Source: Acidovorax benzenivorans (GTDB lineage Bacteria; Pseudomonadota; Gammaproteobacteria; Burkholderiales; Burkholderiaceae_C). From it: 64,000 nt of DNA. Below are positions 47,001-54,625 of the stretch, in pieces. Numbering within the stretch: position 1 is the first letter of the stretch; the number at the start of each line of letters is the position of its first letter. The position numbers were made by a program, and so were the translations under genes. Location: assembly GCF_028680575.1 (NCBI RefSeq), contig NZ_JAPCKI010000005.1:310001-374000 (forward strand), read 5' to 3'. The notes under the pieces are model-generated. The model did no database searches. It had not been told where the DNA came from and saw nothing but the letters and a program-made list of their open reading frames with translations.

Positions 47001-48481
47001 GCCGCTGTTGTCTTTGTCATCACGGCGCGCGCAGCCGTACTTTGGTCAGCCCGCACATCGGCACTGAAGCGCACGGCGTCGTCCTGGGTTTGCGCGGCGA
47101 CGCGGCCCGAGAGCGGGGCGGCGGCCAGCAGCGTGTGCAGGGTGTCGGGGCGCAGGGCACGCAGCGTGGCCTGGCCTTCCAGGGCGTGGGTGGCGGGGGT
47201 GTAGTGGCCCTGTGCCGTGATGCTGCCCGCACCTGCCTGCAGGGTGGCGCTGGGCACGGTCCAGCGTGTGCCGTCGTAGTTTGCGCTCGCGTCCAATGCG
47301 GTCAGTGGCAGGCGGGTTTTGTCCCACGGGCCGGGCAGGTCGTTGCGCAGCCGGGCCTGCAGGCTCCAGCCTGTGGGGTTGCCGGCCGTGCCTGAACCAC
47401 CGGATGTCGGCCCGGCTTGCACGGTGCCGTTCAGCTGCGTGGCGGGTGCCTGCGGCCACAGGGCCGCCAGATTGATGGCACGCAACGTGGCGTTGGCGGA
47501 CAGCAGCGGTTGCTGCGCCCATGGTGCCAGCGTGGCGGACAGGTCGGCCTGCATGGGTTCTGCAGCGGGCGCGGTGGTTGTGCGTGGAGGCGGGGGTTTT
47601 GGTGCGCGCGGTTGGCTGGCAGACGCGGCTGCAGGTGGTGTTGGGGCTTCGCTGGGCGGCGCGGGGTTTACGCGCGCCCGCAGCTGTAGTTGGGCTGCGG
47701 CGGTGGCCAGCGTGCCCTGCAGCGTGGCGTGGGCGCCCACCTGCAGCGCCGCGCCACCCCCGGGGACGGCGGTGCGCACGGTGCCGTCCACGGTGGCGTC
47801 CAGCGCCATGGGGGCTTGGGCGTCCAGCGTGGCGCGTGCGCTGTACTGGCCCTGGGCCAGCTCTACCGCGCCGATGTTCAGGCGGTGCTGGCGGCCGTCA
47901 AACCGGTAGTCGCCCACGAGGCCCCGGGCCTCCACGGCGGGCGGCCCGGCCCACAACAACTGGTCTACACGGAACGGCACGCCCAGCTGCAGCGGCAGCA
48001 CTAGGTCGGTAAGGGGCGTGGGCTTGGGCGCGTCGGTAGGTTGGGCTGTGATCTGTACGCGGGCGGCATGCACCTCGCCCAGCTCCAGGCGGCGCTGCAG
48101 CAAGGGGGCCAGCTGCCAGCCCAGGCGGATGTCGGTCACTTCCACCGCCAGGGTGGGGCTGCTCCAGCGCAACCAGCCAATGCGCCCGCCGCTGCGCAGC
48201 GAGCCACTGACCTCGCGGCTCTCTAGTTGCTGGTTGGCGGGCAGGTATTGCGCCGCGCGGGCCAGTGTGGTGGCCAGTGATGTGTTGCTGCCCGCCCACC
48301 ACCACAGCAGCGCGCTGACCGTGAGCAGCAAGGCCACCAGGGCCACCAGCAGCCAGCCCAGGGCGCGCAGCACGCGCGGCGCGCGGGGTGGTTGGGGGCG
48401 AGGGGCGGACGAGGACCCGGCGCTGAAGTCCGACGCACGGGCGCGGGGCCTGGAGGTGTGTGGGGCGTTGCTCATCACCAT
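44066..48481 (-). CDS. tamB: TamB, translocation and assembly module component
   Basis: 1471 residues with an N-terminal membrane anchor (near 35-65), a very long repetitive beta-rich body, and a conserved C-terminal DUF490 domain (LNLGHDFALQGQGITTRL, GRYRAWGQMLDVETGLIRFNGPYNNPSLDI, ending DIIYTVKYD). TamB spans the periplasm with TamA to help insert outer membrane proteins or move phospholipids. It begins at the last base of the tamA stop (TGATG), so it is translated from the same message. Confidence 0.93.
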   Translation of the reverse strand: MVMSNAPHTSRPRARASDFSAGSSSAPRPQPPRAPRVLRALGWLLVALVALLLTVSALLWWWAGSNTSLATTLARAAQYLPANQQLESREVSGSLRSGGRIGWLRWSSPTLAVEVTDIRLGWQLAPLLQRRLELGEVHAARVQITAQPTDAPKPTPLTDLVLPLQLGVPFRVDQLLWAGPPAVEARGLVGDYRFDGRQHRLNIGAVELAQGQYSARATLDAQAPMALDATVDGTVRTAVPGGGAALQVGAHATLQGTLATAAAQLQLRARVNPAPPSEAPTPPAAASASQPRAPKPPPPRTTTAPAAEPMQADLSATLAPWAQQPLLSANATLRAINLAALWPQAPATQLNGTVQAGPTSGGSGTAGNPTGWSLQARLRNDLPGPWDKTRLPLTALDASANYDGTRWTVPSATLQAGAGSITAQGHYTPATHALEGQATLRALRPDTLHTLLAAAPLSGRVAAQTQDDAVRFSADVRADQSTAARAVMTKTTAAAGAPLRINTFSTQGTWQAAAGGTVRLDRLVLDALQARVEATDLRVALGAQSAQGKVTVAVPGATAQAQGTLAAQSGAGDLQVQWTDTDRTQRWLASLPLVGAAVQRTLQGASAKGAAQLTARWKGGWQTLAQQLPTANAANVPPRNQDRFELQATLNAPHLDLTLPATTTTTTNAGGGTTAGQALQLRAIQAELGGNLAQATLALRGEVRTPAPQSIQTAVQTRVSSTMVGAGQWQLQVSELRLQAQAAQRPGPWTLQLSEPLGMTVRTGAHTPSAPASGASRRATPSASASASTLSLQATAGQARVTGPLPGTVALRWSPVQWSAATAPGAALRLQTQGTLQGLPMAWVDALGLGETPAAAGQPAQPLLARMGLASSIVLDGQWSVDTTGDALRASASLRRASGDLRILAGDATAVTAVQSSGQGAGSGATTVLATRATPPAGSSSASGAPGTPAGVREAEITVSAEGDKLRARLLWASDRAGEIDATASTRLAATHADAPFTWPADAPLAGTLRARLPDVGVWSALAPPGWRVRGTLDASATLSGTRDAPRWAGTLGADDMAVRSVVDGVDLQGGRLRATLQGNQLNITEFRLQGGRGSNARIAGFSGNRTAAAQDGGTLTATGRVAWGDSATAGTGLSGIAMSLQAEAKALQVLVRADRQVSVSGQVQAQLQQGQISLRGKLTTDRATIILPDESAPRLGSDVVVRSAAKDREDQAKAQAAAKASQVAAQAETAKPPDIAITLNLGHDFALQGQGITTRLTGEVDIRSSAVPGAPPRVTGEVRTDQGRYRAWGQMLDVETGLIRFNGPYNNPSLDILALRPNISVRAGVQVTGSAQAPRVTLYSDPELPDAEKLSWVVLGRNASAGGAEAAVLQQAALALLGRNGSKNPTANAASRLGLDEIGFRGASTGEDASAAALTFGKRLSKDLYVTYERSLSGTLGTLYIFYDLSRRLTLRGQTGEKSAVDIIYTVKYD

Positions 48482-50469
48482 CAGAAGCTGAACCCCAGAC
48501 GCAGGTGCAACCGCACCTCTTTGGTCTTGACGCCGTAAGCCAGGTCGGCCTGCAGCGGGCCCACGGGGCTGCGCCAGCGCACACCGGCGCCAACGCCCAC
48601 ACGCGGGCTCAGGTCACCGACCTTGTCGGCCACGGCACCTGCATCGACGAACAGTGTGCTTTCCCAGTCGGTCATGGCGCCCTGGTAGACGATGGGGCGC
48701 TGCCACTCCACGCTGCCCACGGCCAGGTAGCGGCCACCATAGAGCTGACCGTTGTCGGTGCGCGCGCCGATGCTGCGGTAGCCGTAGCCGCGCACCGTGG
48801 TGTCGCCACCGGTCACAAAAAGCTGTGTGACGGGGATCTGCGCGCCCTCGCGCGCCAGCACGGCGCCTGCCTCGGCCCGCAGTGCCACGCGCGCATTGCG
48901 GCCGATGCCCGCATCGTCTTGCACGCGCCCTGCAGGGATGAAGGACTGCCACCGCACCAGGGTGCGCACAAACGGGTCGCGCTCTGGCCGCAGCGTAGTG
49001 CCCAGGCCCAGCTCCACCGCCACGCCGTGCCCTCGCGTGGGGGCGGTGAGGCTGTTGAAGTAGCGGCCCGTCCAGCCGTAGTTGATGCTCAGGGCCGTGC
49101 TGGTGTCGGAGGGCGACCGCGTGTTGTCGGTCAGGCCCTGGCTGTTGGCATAGTCGTATTGCAGAAAGTAGTTGCGGTCGATGCTTTTGGTGCTTTTGCT
49201 GCGGCCCGCGCGCAGGCGGCCGCTGTTCACGTCGTAGTCGCCCGTGGCTTCGCGCAGCGCCTGGCCACCCGCAAACCAGCGCCAGCCGTTGTTGTTGGGC
49301 AGGTCTGTCCATTCGGTGCTGGCGAGCTTGGTTTCGCGGTCGAGCGCGAGTTTGGTTACCGCGCGCCAGCCCAGCACGGGCATCTGGTTGTGGATGTGCT
49401 CCAGCGACAGGCGTGCGCCGCTGTCGGTCGAGAAGCCGGGGCCAAACACCAGCTTTTGCATCGCGGCCTCGCGCACCTGGGCCACCACGGAGGCAGCTTG
49501 CGGGTCGGTGCCTTCGGTGTCGAGCGTGAGGAACACGGCGTCGTAGTAGCCGCTGCTGGCCAGGCGCAACTGGGCGTCCAGCATCTGGGCCTCGTCATAC
49601 ACCGCGCCGGTGGGCAGGCGTGCCAGGCGCCGCGCGCCATCGCTGTTGTAGCGCTCGCTGCCCTGAACCCGCAAGGGGCCGAATCGGTAGGCGGGGCCTG
49701 GGTCGTAGCTCACGCCCAGTTGGGCTTCGTGCAGGTCAGCATCGATCTCGGCCCGGCTGTTGGCGATGCGGGCCGTGGGGTAGCGCCGCGCCTGCAGCTG
49801 GCGCAACCCGTCGGCCTTGGCGTTGTCCCACGCCGACTGGGTGAAGGGTTGGCCGGGTGCAAGGGACCAGTTGCGCTGCAGGCGCTGCTGTTGGCGCGCC
49901 AGGTTGTCGGTGTCCGCATCGGCGGTGCCTGCCACGGTGATGTTGGCAGCGGCAATGCGTGTTGGTGGGCCGGGCTCTACAGTGACCGTGACGGTGCGAG
50001 GGGCCGTTTTGCGGGCGCTGGCGGTGTCTGGCGCTTCGGTCAGCTCCACGGTGATGGTGGGGGCAAAGTAGCCCAGGGTGCTCAGCAGTTCCCGCGCATT
50101 GGCGTCGGTGGCACCCAGCAGGCGCTGCAGTTCGTTGGCCTGCAGGTCGGGCAGTTGGCGAAAGCGCTGCAGCTCCAGGTGGCGCTCCAGCGTCTCGCGC
50201 ACGCCGTCGGGCGCGCGCACCACCACGTCAAACGCAGCGGCACCATCGCTGGCGGCGGGGCTGGCAATGTCGCTGGTTGCGGGCTCGTCGGCACGCTGCA
50301 ACAGGCTGCAGCCGCCGAGGCTCAGCGCGCCAGAAAGCAGCAACGCCGACCACAGGGCCGGCGTTGGGGTGGTAGCGGTGGTGGGGCGCAAAACGCGGAT
50401 AGGCACGGCGCGAGGGAGTGTGTCTTGAAGGGATGGAATGTATGGGGCAGAACCACGAGGCCCGCCCAC
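48481..50469 (-). CDS. tamA: TamA, Omp85-family outer membrane assembly protein with apparent lipobox
   Basis: Up to 662 residues from a GTG at 50469; a GTG at 50406 gives a tighter leader. The leader ends LSLGGC, which fits a lipobox, so the mature protein may be lipid-anchored, unusual for an Omp85 barrel. POTRA-type repeats (about 75-330) are followed by a 16-strand barrel ending LRLGFSF with terminal Phe. It works with TamB encoded next. Confidence 0.88.
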   Translation of the reverse strand: MGGPRGSAPYIPSLQDTLPRAVPIRVLRPTTATTPTPALWSALLLSGALSLGGCSLLQRADEPATSDIASPAASDGAAAFDVVVRAPDGVRETLERHLELQRFRQLPDLQANELQRLLGATDANARELLSTLGYFAPTITVELTEAPDTASARKTAPRTVTVTVEPGPPTRIAAANITVAGTADADTDNLARQQQRLQRNWSLAPGQPFTQSAWDNAKADGLRQLQARRYPTARIANSRAEIDADLHEAQLGVSYDPGPAYRFGPLRVQGSERYNSDGARRLARLPTGAVYDEAQMLDAQLRLASSGYYDAVFLTLDTEGTDPQAASVVAQVREAAMQKLVFGPGFSTDSGARLSLEHIHNQMPVLGWRAVTKLALDRETKLASTEWTDLPNNNGWRWFAGGQALREATGDYDVNSGRLRAGRSKSTKSIDRNYFLQYDYANSQGLTDNTRSPSDTSTALSINYGWTGRYFNSLTAPTRGHGVAVELGLGTTLRPERDPFVRTLVRWQSFIPAGRVQDDAGIGRNARVALRAEAGAVLAREGAQIPVTQLFVTGGDTTVRGYGYRSIGARTDNGQLYGGRYLAVGSVEWQRPIVYQGAMTDWESTLFVDAGAVADKVGDLSPRVGVGAGVRWRSPVGPLQADLAYGVKTKEVRLHLRLGFSF

Positions 50470-50550
50470 GTCATCCCCGACTATGCCCTGAAACTGCAGC
50501 GCTCCCTGTCGGACAGATGCTCACAAGGCACCTTGCCGAGTGCGCACGGG

Positions 50551-51738
50551 TTATTTGGACAGCAGCCGCATGGTCTCTTCCAGCCCCTTGAGCGACAGCG
50601 GGTACATGCGGTTGCTCACCAGTTGCTGGATGATGCTGATGCTCTGGCGGTACTGCCACACGCCCTGGGGCTCGGGGTTGATCCACGCAAACTTGGGGAA
50701 GGCGTGCGTGAGGCGCTGAATCCACTCCGCGCCCGCTTCCTCGTTGTTGTATTCCACACTGCCGCCGGGCTGCAGGATTTCGTAGGGGCTCATGGTCGCG
50801 TCGCCCACAAAGATCAGCTTGTAGTCTTTGTTGTACTTGCGGATGATGTCCAGGGTCGGAAACTTCTCGGCAAAGCGGCGGCGGTTGTTCTTCCACATGA
50901 AGTCGTACACGCAGTTGTGGAAGTAGTAGAACTCCAGGTGCTTGAACTCGCTCTTGACCGCACTGAAGAGCTCTTCTACCCGCTGGATGTGCTCGTCCAT
51001 GGTGCCGCCCACGTCCATCAGCAGCAGCACCTTCACGTTGTTGTGCCGCTCGGGCACCATCTTGATGTCCAGGTAGCCCGCATTGGCCGCCGTGCTGCGG
51101 ATGGTGTCGGGCAGGTCCAGCTCCAGCTCATGCCCTTCGCGCGCAAACTTGCGCAGGCGGCGCAACGCCACCTTGATGTTGCGTGTACCCAGCTCCTGCT
51201 GGTCGTCGTAGTCCTTGTAGGCGCGCTGCTCCCACACCTTCACGGCGCTCTTGTTTTTGCCTGCGCCGCCAATGCGCACGCCCTGCGGGTTGTAGCCGCC
51301 GTGGCCAAACGGGCTGGTGCCGCCGGTGCCGATCCACTTGTTGCCACCCTCGTGGCGTTCTTTTTGTTCTTCGAGGCGCTTTTTCAGCGTCTCCATGAGC
51401 TCGTCCCAGCCCATCTTCTCGATGGCGGCTTTTTGCTCGGGCGTGAGTTCGTTCTCCAGGATCTTGCGCAGCCAGTCGGCCGGGATCTGCTTGGTGAAGT
51501 CGGCCACCATCTCCACGCCCTTGAAGTAGGCACCGAAGGCCCGGTCGAACTTGTCGTAGTGCTTTTCGTCCTTGACCAGCGTGAGGCGCGAGAGGTTGTA
51601 GAAATCGTCCAGGCTCCACGCGTCATCCGACTTGGGGCCCACCACACCGGCCTGCAGGGCTTCGAGCAGGGTGAGGTATTCCTTGACCGACACAGGCAAC
51701 TTGGCCGAGCGCAGGGTGTAGAAGAAGTCGATCAGCAT
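50551..51738 (-). CDS. VWA-domain (CoxE-like) protein
   Basis: 395 residues. The N-terminal half has FFYTLRSAKLPVSVKEYLTLLEAL as in CoxE-like proteins, a charged KKRLEEQKERHEG linker, and then a von Willebrand A domain with KVLLLMDVGGTMDEH. The metal-site motif DxGGT is degenerate relative to DxSxS, so metal binding may be weakened. It is the last gene of an operon starting with the MoxR ATPase at 53477; MoxR-VWA pairs act as chaperones that insert metal or remodel partners. Confidence 0.88.
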   Translation of the reverse strand: MLIDFFYTLRSAKLPVSVKEYLTLLEALQAGVVGPKSDDAWSLDDFYNLSRLTLVKDEKHYDKFDRAFGAYFKGVEMVADFTKQIPADWLRKILENELTPEQKAAIEKMGWDELMETLKKRLEEQKERHEGGNKWIGTGGTSPFGHGGYNPQGVRIGGAGKNKSAVKVWEQRAYKDYDDQQELGTRNIKVALRRLRKFAREGHELELDLPDTIRSTAANAGYLDIKMVPERHNNVKVLLLMDVGGTMDEHIQRVEELFSAVKSEFKHLEFYYFHNCVYDFMWKNNRRRFAEKFPTLDIIRKYNKDYKLIFVGDATMSPYEILQPGGSVEYNNEEAGAEWIQRLTHAFPKFAWINPEPQGVWQYRQSISIIQQLVSNRMYPLSLKGLEETMRLLSK

Positions 51739-51741
51739 GAT

Positions 51742-51800
51742 TTTGGCCTCTGGCGCTAGTGCTTATTGCGCGTGGCGCTCTAAAAGATATAGCAACTGCG
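51742..51800. repeat. Family A repeat, degenerate copy at GNAT gene end
   Basis: The reverse strand reads TGCTATAT...AATAAGCACTAGCGCCAGAGGCCAAAA, recognisable as family A. It encodes about the last 12 residues and stop of the GNAT protein (AQLLYLLERHAQ) and reaches almost to the VWA gene start. Confidence 0.65.
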
Positions 51801-52359
51801 CCTTGGCCTCGGGCCATTCGCCGGCACGCATGCTGTACATCACGGTGTCGCGGATGGTGCCGTCGCGGCGCAGTGCGTGGCCGCGCAGCACGCCGTCCTT
51901 CTTGGCACCCAGGCGCTCAATGGCGCGTTGCGACGCAAAGTTGTAGTTGTCGGTGCGCCAGCCCACCACGTGGCAGCCCAGCGTGTCGAACGCGTGGCCC
52001 ATCATCAAGAGCTTGGCGGTGGTGTTGACGTGGGTGCGCTGCACACTTTTGCAGTACCAGGTCCAGCCGATCTCCACGCGCTTCACGGCGGGCACGATGT
52101 CGTGGTAGCTCGTGGTGCCAAGGACTTTGCCGGTGGCATCATCGACCACCGCAAAGGCAAAGCGGTTGCCGTCTTCGCGCATCTTGAGGGCTGCCTCGAT
52201 GTACGCGCGGGTGTCCTGGGGCTCGGGCACCGAAGTGATGCGCAGCTTCCACAGCTCGCCATCGGCAGCGGCGGCGGCCAGGCCTTGTTCATGGGACAGC
52301 GCCAGGGGCTCCAGGCGAATGCCGCGATCACGCAGCGTGACAGGTTCTACAAAAGCCAT
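51763..52359 (-). CDS. GNAT-family N-acetyltransferase (RimJ/RimL-like)
   Basis: 198 residues. The RimJ/L-type layout is seen in VTLRDRGIRLEPL, RFAFAVVDDATGKVLGTTSYHDI, EIGWTWYCKSVQRTHVNTTAKLLMMGHAF, and NFASQRAIERLGAKKDGVLRGHAL, which carries the acetyl-CoA pyrophosphate loop. The substrate is unknown. The C-terminus comes from a family A repeat remnant. It is 17 bases after the small membrane gene. Confidence 0.85.
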   Translation of the reverse strand: MAFVEPVTLRDRGIRLEPLALSHEQGLAAAAADGELWKLRITSVPEPQDTRAYIEAALKMREDGNRFAFAVVDDATGKVLGTTSYHDIVPAVKRVEIGWTWYCKSVQRTHVNTTAKLLMMGHAFDTLGCHVVGWRTDNYNFASQRAIERLGAKKDGVLRGHALRRDGTIRDTVMYSMRAGEWPEAKAQLLYLLERHAQ

Positions 52360-52376
52360 GGGGCTCTACCCTTTCA

Positions 52377-52622
52377 TTAATCCTTGGACGGCTGGCTGCG
52401 GCGGCTGGTTTGCCAGCGCCGAGCCACATGCAGGCCCAGGCCACCACCGATGCCCACCATGGCGATGCCAATCAGGCTGCCGGTGCCATAGCCGGGCGCG
52501 AAGATGTCGAGCCCCAGCAACTTGCCCAGCCAGAAACCCAGTAGCGCACCACCCACGAAGCCCACGGCGTCAGACAGGCCATTGACCAGCAGTTGGCGGG
52601 TGTCGTTGTTGCCGTCGCTCAC
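52377..52622 (-). CDS. Small glycine-rich membrane protein
   Basis: 81 residues from a GTG directly after the MoxR stop. Two hydrophobic helices rich in Gly (GFVGGALLGFWLGKLLGL, LIGIAMVGIGGGLGLHVA) form a glycine-zipper-like hairpin. The family is not recognised. It sits in an operon with MoxR, GNAT and VWA genes; its role is unknown. Confidence 0.7.
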   Translation of the reverse strand: MSDGNNDTRQLLVNGLSDAVGFVGGALLGFWLGKLLGLDIFAPGYGTGSLIGIAMVGIGGGLGLHVARRWQTSRRSQPSKD

Positions 52623-53477
52623 TCAGCGGTTCCTCTGGTTCATGAACACCAGCTTTTCAAACAGGCTCACGTCCTGTTCGTTCTTGAGCAGCGCCCCCAC
52701 CAGTGGAGGCACCGCGACCTTGTTGTCGGCGCTTTGCAGGGCGGTGAGCGGGATGTCTTCGGCCACCAGCAGCTTGAGCCAGTCGATCAGTTCGCTGGTC
52801 GAAGGCTTCTTCTTCAGGCCCGGCAGGTTGCGCACGTCATAAAACGTCTTCATCGCCACGCTGAGCAGCTCGCTCTTGAGCGTGGGGAAGTGCACGTTGA
52901 TGATTTGCCGCATGGTGTCGGCCTCGGGGAACTTGATGAAGTGAAAGAAGCAGCGGCGCAGGAAGGCGTCGGGCAGCTCTTTTTCGTTGTTGGACGTGAT
53001 GAACACCAGTGGGCGGTGCTTGGCCTTGATGAGTTCGCGCGTTTCGTAGCAGTAGAACTCCATGCGGTCGATCTCGCGCAGCAGGTCGTTCGGAAACTCG
53101 ATGTCGGCCTTGTCGATCTCGTCGATCAGCAACGCCACGGGCCGGTCGGCCGTGAAGGCCTGCCACAGCACGCCCTGGATGATGTAGTTGCGGATGTTCT
53201 TCACGCGCTCGGCGCTGTCGCCATCATTGAGTTGGCTGTCCCGCAAGCGACTCACTGCGTCATACTCATACAGGCCCTGTTGCGCCTTGGTGGTGGACTT
53301 GATGTGCCATTGCAGCAGCGGCATGTCCAGCGCCTGGGCCACTTCCTCGGCCAGCATCGTCTTGCCCGTGCCGGGCTCACCCTTGATCAGCAGCGGCCGT
53401 TGCAGCGTGATGGCGGCATTGACGGCGAGCATCAGGTCTTGGGTGGCGACGTAGTTCTGGGAGCCTTGGAATTTCAT
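52623..53477 (-). CDS. MoxR-family AAA+ ATPase
   Basis: 284 residues from the ATG at 53477; a longer open frame upstream lacks family similarity. Walker A is KGEPGTGKTML, Walker B LLIDEIDKAD, with sensor-1 VFITSNNEKELPDAFLRRCFFHF. MoxR ATPases pair with VWA proteins, as here with the gene at 50551, to insert metals or assemble protein complexes. It is divergent from the cytochrome c gene. Confidence 0.92.
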   Translation of the reverse strand: MKFQGSQNYVATQDLMLAVNAAITLQRPLLIKGEPGTGKTMLAEEVAQALDMPLLQWHIKSTTKAQQGLYEYDAVSRLRDSQLNDGDSAERVKNIRNYIIQGVLWQAFTADRPVALLIDEIDKADIEFPNDLLREIDRMEFYCYETRELIKAKHRPLVFITSNNEKELPDAFLRRCFFHFIKFPEADTMRQIINVHFPTLKSELLSVAMKTFYDVRNLPGLKKKPSTSELIDWLKLLVAEDIPLTALQSADNKVAVPPLVGALLKNEQDVSLFEKLVFMNQRNR

Positions 53478-53525
53478 GGGGGAAAACACCGGATCGTTGA
53501 TGAATGGGCTTGACAGGGCGCTGGC

Positions 53526-53531
53526 TATAAT
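53526..53531 (+). promoter_or_regulatory. -10 box of the cytochrome c promoter
   Basis: A perfect TATAAT, 53 bases before the cytochrome start. The TTGACA at 53510-53515 is too close (10 bases) to be its -35, so the -35 is weak or the promoter needs an activator. Confidence 0.4.
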
Positions 53532-53583
53532 CGACTGCTGATCAGAGCCCAGAGCTGAACTTCCACGAGATTGTGCGCGCAAA

Positions 53584-54246
53584 ATGAACAAAACGTTGAC
53601 CACGCTATTTGCCCTGGCTGTCGCTTCCGTGACCGCCTTGTCCCACGCCCAGGAAGCCAAGGGCGACGTGGAAGCCGGCAAGCAAAAGATTGCCATGTGT
53701 ATTGGATGCCACGGCATTCCAGGCTACCAAGCCAGCTTCCCCGAGGTGCACAAGGTGCCCATGATTTCGGGCCAAAGCGCCAAGTACATTGCGGCGGCGC
53801 TGGTCGCCTACCAAAAGGGCGAACGCAAGCACCCCACCATGCGCGGCATCGCCGAGTCGCTGTCCGAGAAGGACATCGCTGACGTGTCGGCCTACTACGA
53901 ACAACACGGCAAGACCGGTGCCGAGCTGCCCGCCAAGCCCTCGCGCGAACCCAGTGTGCAGGTGGCGGGGTTGCTGAAGAAGGGCGCCTGCGTGTCTTGT
54001 CACGGCGACAACTTTGCCAAGCCCATCGACCCCTCGTACCCCAAGATTGCAGGCCAGCACGCCGACTACCTGTTTGTGGCCCTCAAGTCCTACAAGGTCG
54101 AGAAGAACACCAACGTGGGCCGAGGTAACGCCATCATGGGCGGTGTGGCCAAGCAGTTCACCAACGCTGAACTGAAGGCGCTGGCCAGTTACGTGAGCGG
54201 CCTGGACGGTGACCTGCACACGGTGCCCCAGTCGCGCTTTCGTTGA
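53584..54246 (+). CDS. Dihaem cytochrome c (c4-like)
   Basis: 220 residues with a signal peptide ending near SHAQ and two CxxCH haem sites, CIGCH near residue 41 and CVSCH near 138, each with a Met ligand candidate downstream (PMISGQS and IMGGVAK). The two-domain arrangement is that of cytochrome c4, an electron carrier to the terminal oxidases. A strong terminator follows at 54269. Confidence 0.9.
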   Translation: MNKTLTTLFALAVASVTALSHAQEAKGDVEAGKQKIAMCIGCHGIPGYQASFPEVHKVPMISGQSAKYIAAALVAYQKGERKHPTMRGIAESLSEKDIADVSAYYEQHGKTGAELPAKPSREPSVQVAGLLKKGACVSCHGDNFAKPIDPSYPKIAGQHADYLFVALKSYKVEKNTNVGRGNAIMGGVAKQFTNAELKALASYVSGLDGDLHTVPQSRFR

Positions 54247-54268
54247 TCGGCAACTGCGCTGACTCACC

Positions 54269-54295
54269 AAAAAGGCCCGCTTCGGCGGGCTTTTT
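54269..54295 (+). terminator. Rho-independent terminator of the cytochrome c gene
   Basis: GCCCGC and GCGGGC flank a TTCG tetraloop, with A-rich DNA before and TTTTT after. It lies 23 bases after the cytochrome stop. Confidence 0.9.
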
Positions 54296-54550
54296 GCTGG
54301 GCGATCGCATCCTTCGGTGGATGGCAGCTACGGTGCCCACTGGGGATGGGCTCAGCGGGTGTTGATGGCAGCGGCTGTGCGGGCGAGTGACCGGATAGGG
54401 GCTGCGGATAGGGATCTGCAGATAGGGCGCCCACATGATGGTCTGGAACGTGCGACTCCCGAGTGGGTGGCATGGTGGTGTGCTCAGCACGCGCGGCTGT
54501 TAAAGCGCGCTGCGCCTACAAGGCCCGCAGTCGTCCCACGGTAAAATCAT
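54296..54550. other. Intergenic region without a gene
   Basis: About 255 bases between the terminator and the candidate riboswitch. I see no convincing open frame or RNA gene here. A promoter for the antiporter must lie in its right part; GTAAAAT at 54541-54547 could be its -10. Confidence 0.5.
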
Positions 54551-54625
54551 GATTGGGTGTCGGCGCCATGGTGGCTCGGCAGGTTCATGCGCTGGTCGGG
54601 CCGCCGCGCGGTTTTTCTGCGACCC
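54551..54625 (+). ncRNA. Candidate cation (nhaA-I/lithium-type) riboswitch leader
   Basis: The 75-base leader before the Na+/H+ antiporter is G/C-structured. TGGGTGTCG near its start can pair with CGACCCA at the start codon, and GGCTCG (about 54573) with CGGGCC (about 54594). No Shine-Dalgarno is visible before the ATG, which would be hidden in such a fold. RNAs of the nhaA-I class are known before antiporter genes of this type in proteobacteria; assignment is from memory of that family and its context and is not confirmed. Confidence 0.5.

Noticed and set aside
44760..47204. Long open frame on + (814 codons) opposite tamB
   Set aside because: It is antisense to a confident gene, with low-complexity Ala/Arg/Pro/Cys-rich sequence typical of frame shadows in high-GC DNA.
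54158..54490. 110-codon frame on - over the cytochrome end and gap
   Set aside because: It runs across the terminator and has no recognisable domain or ribosome binding site.
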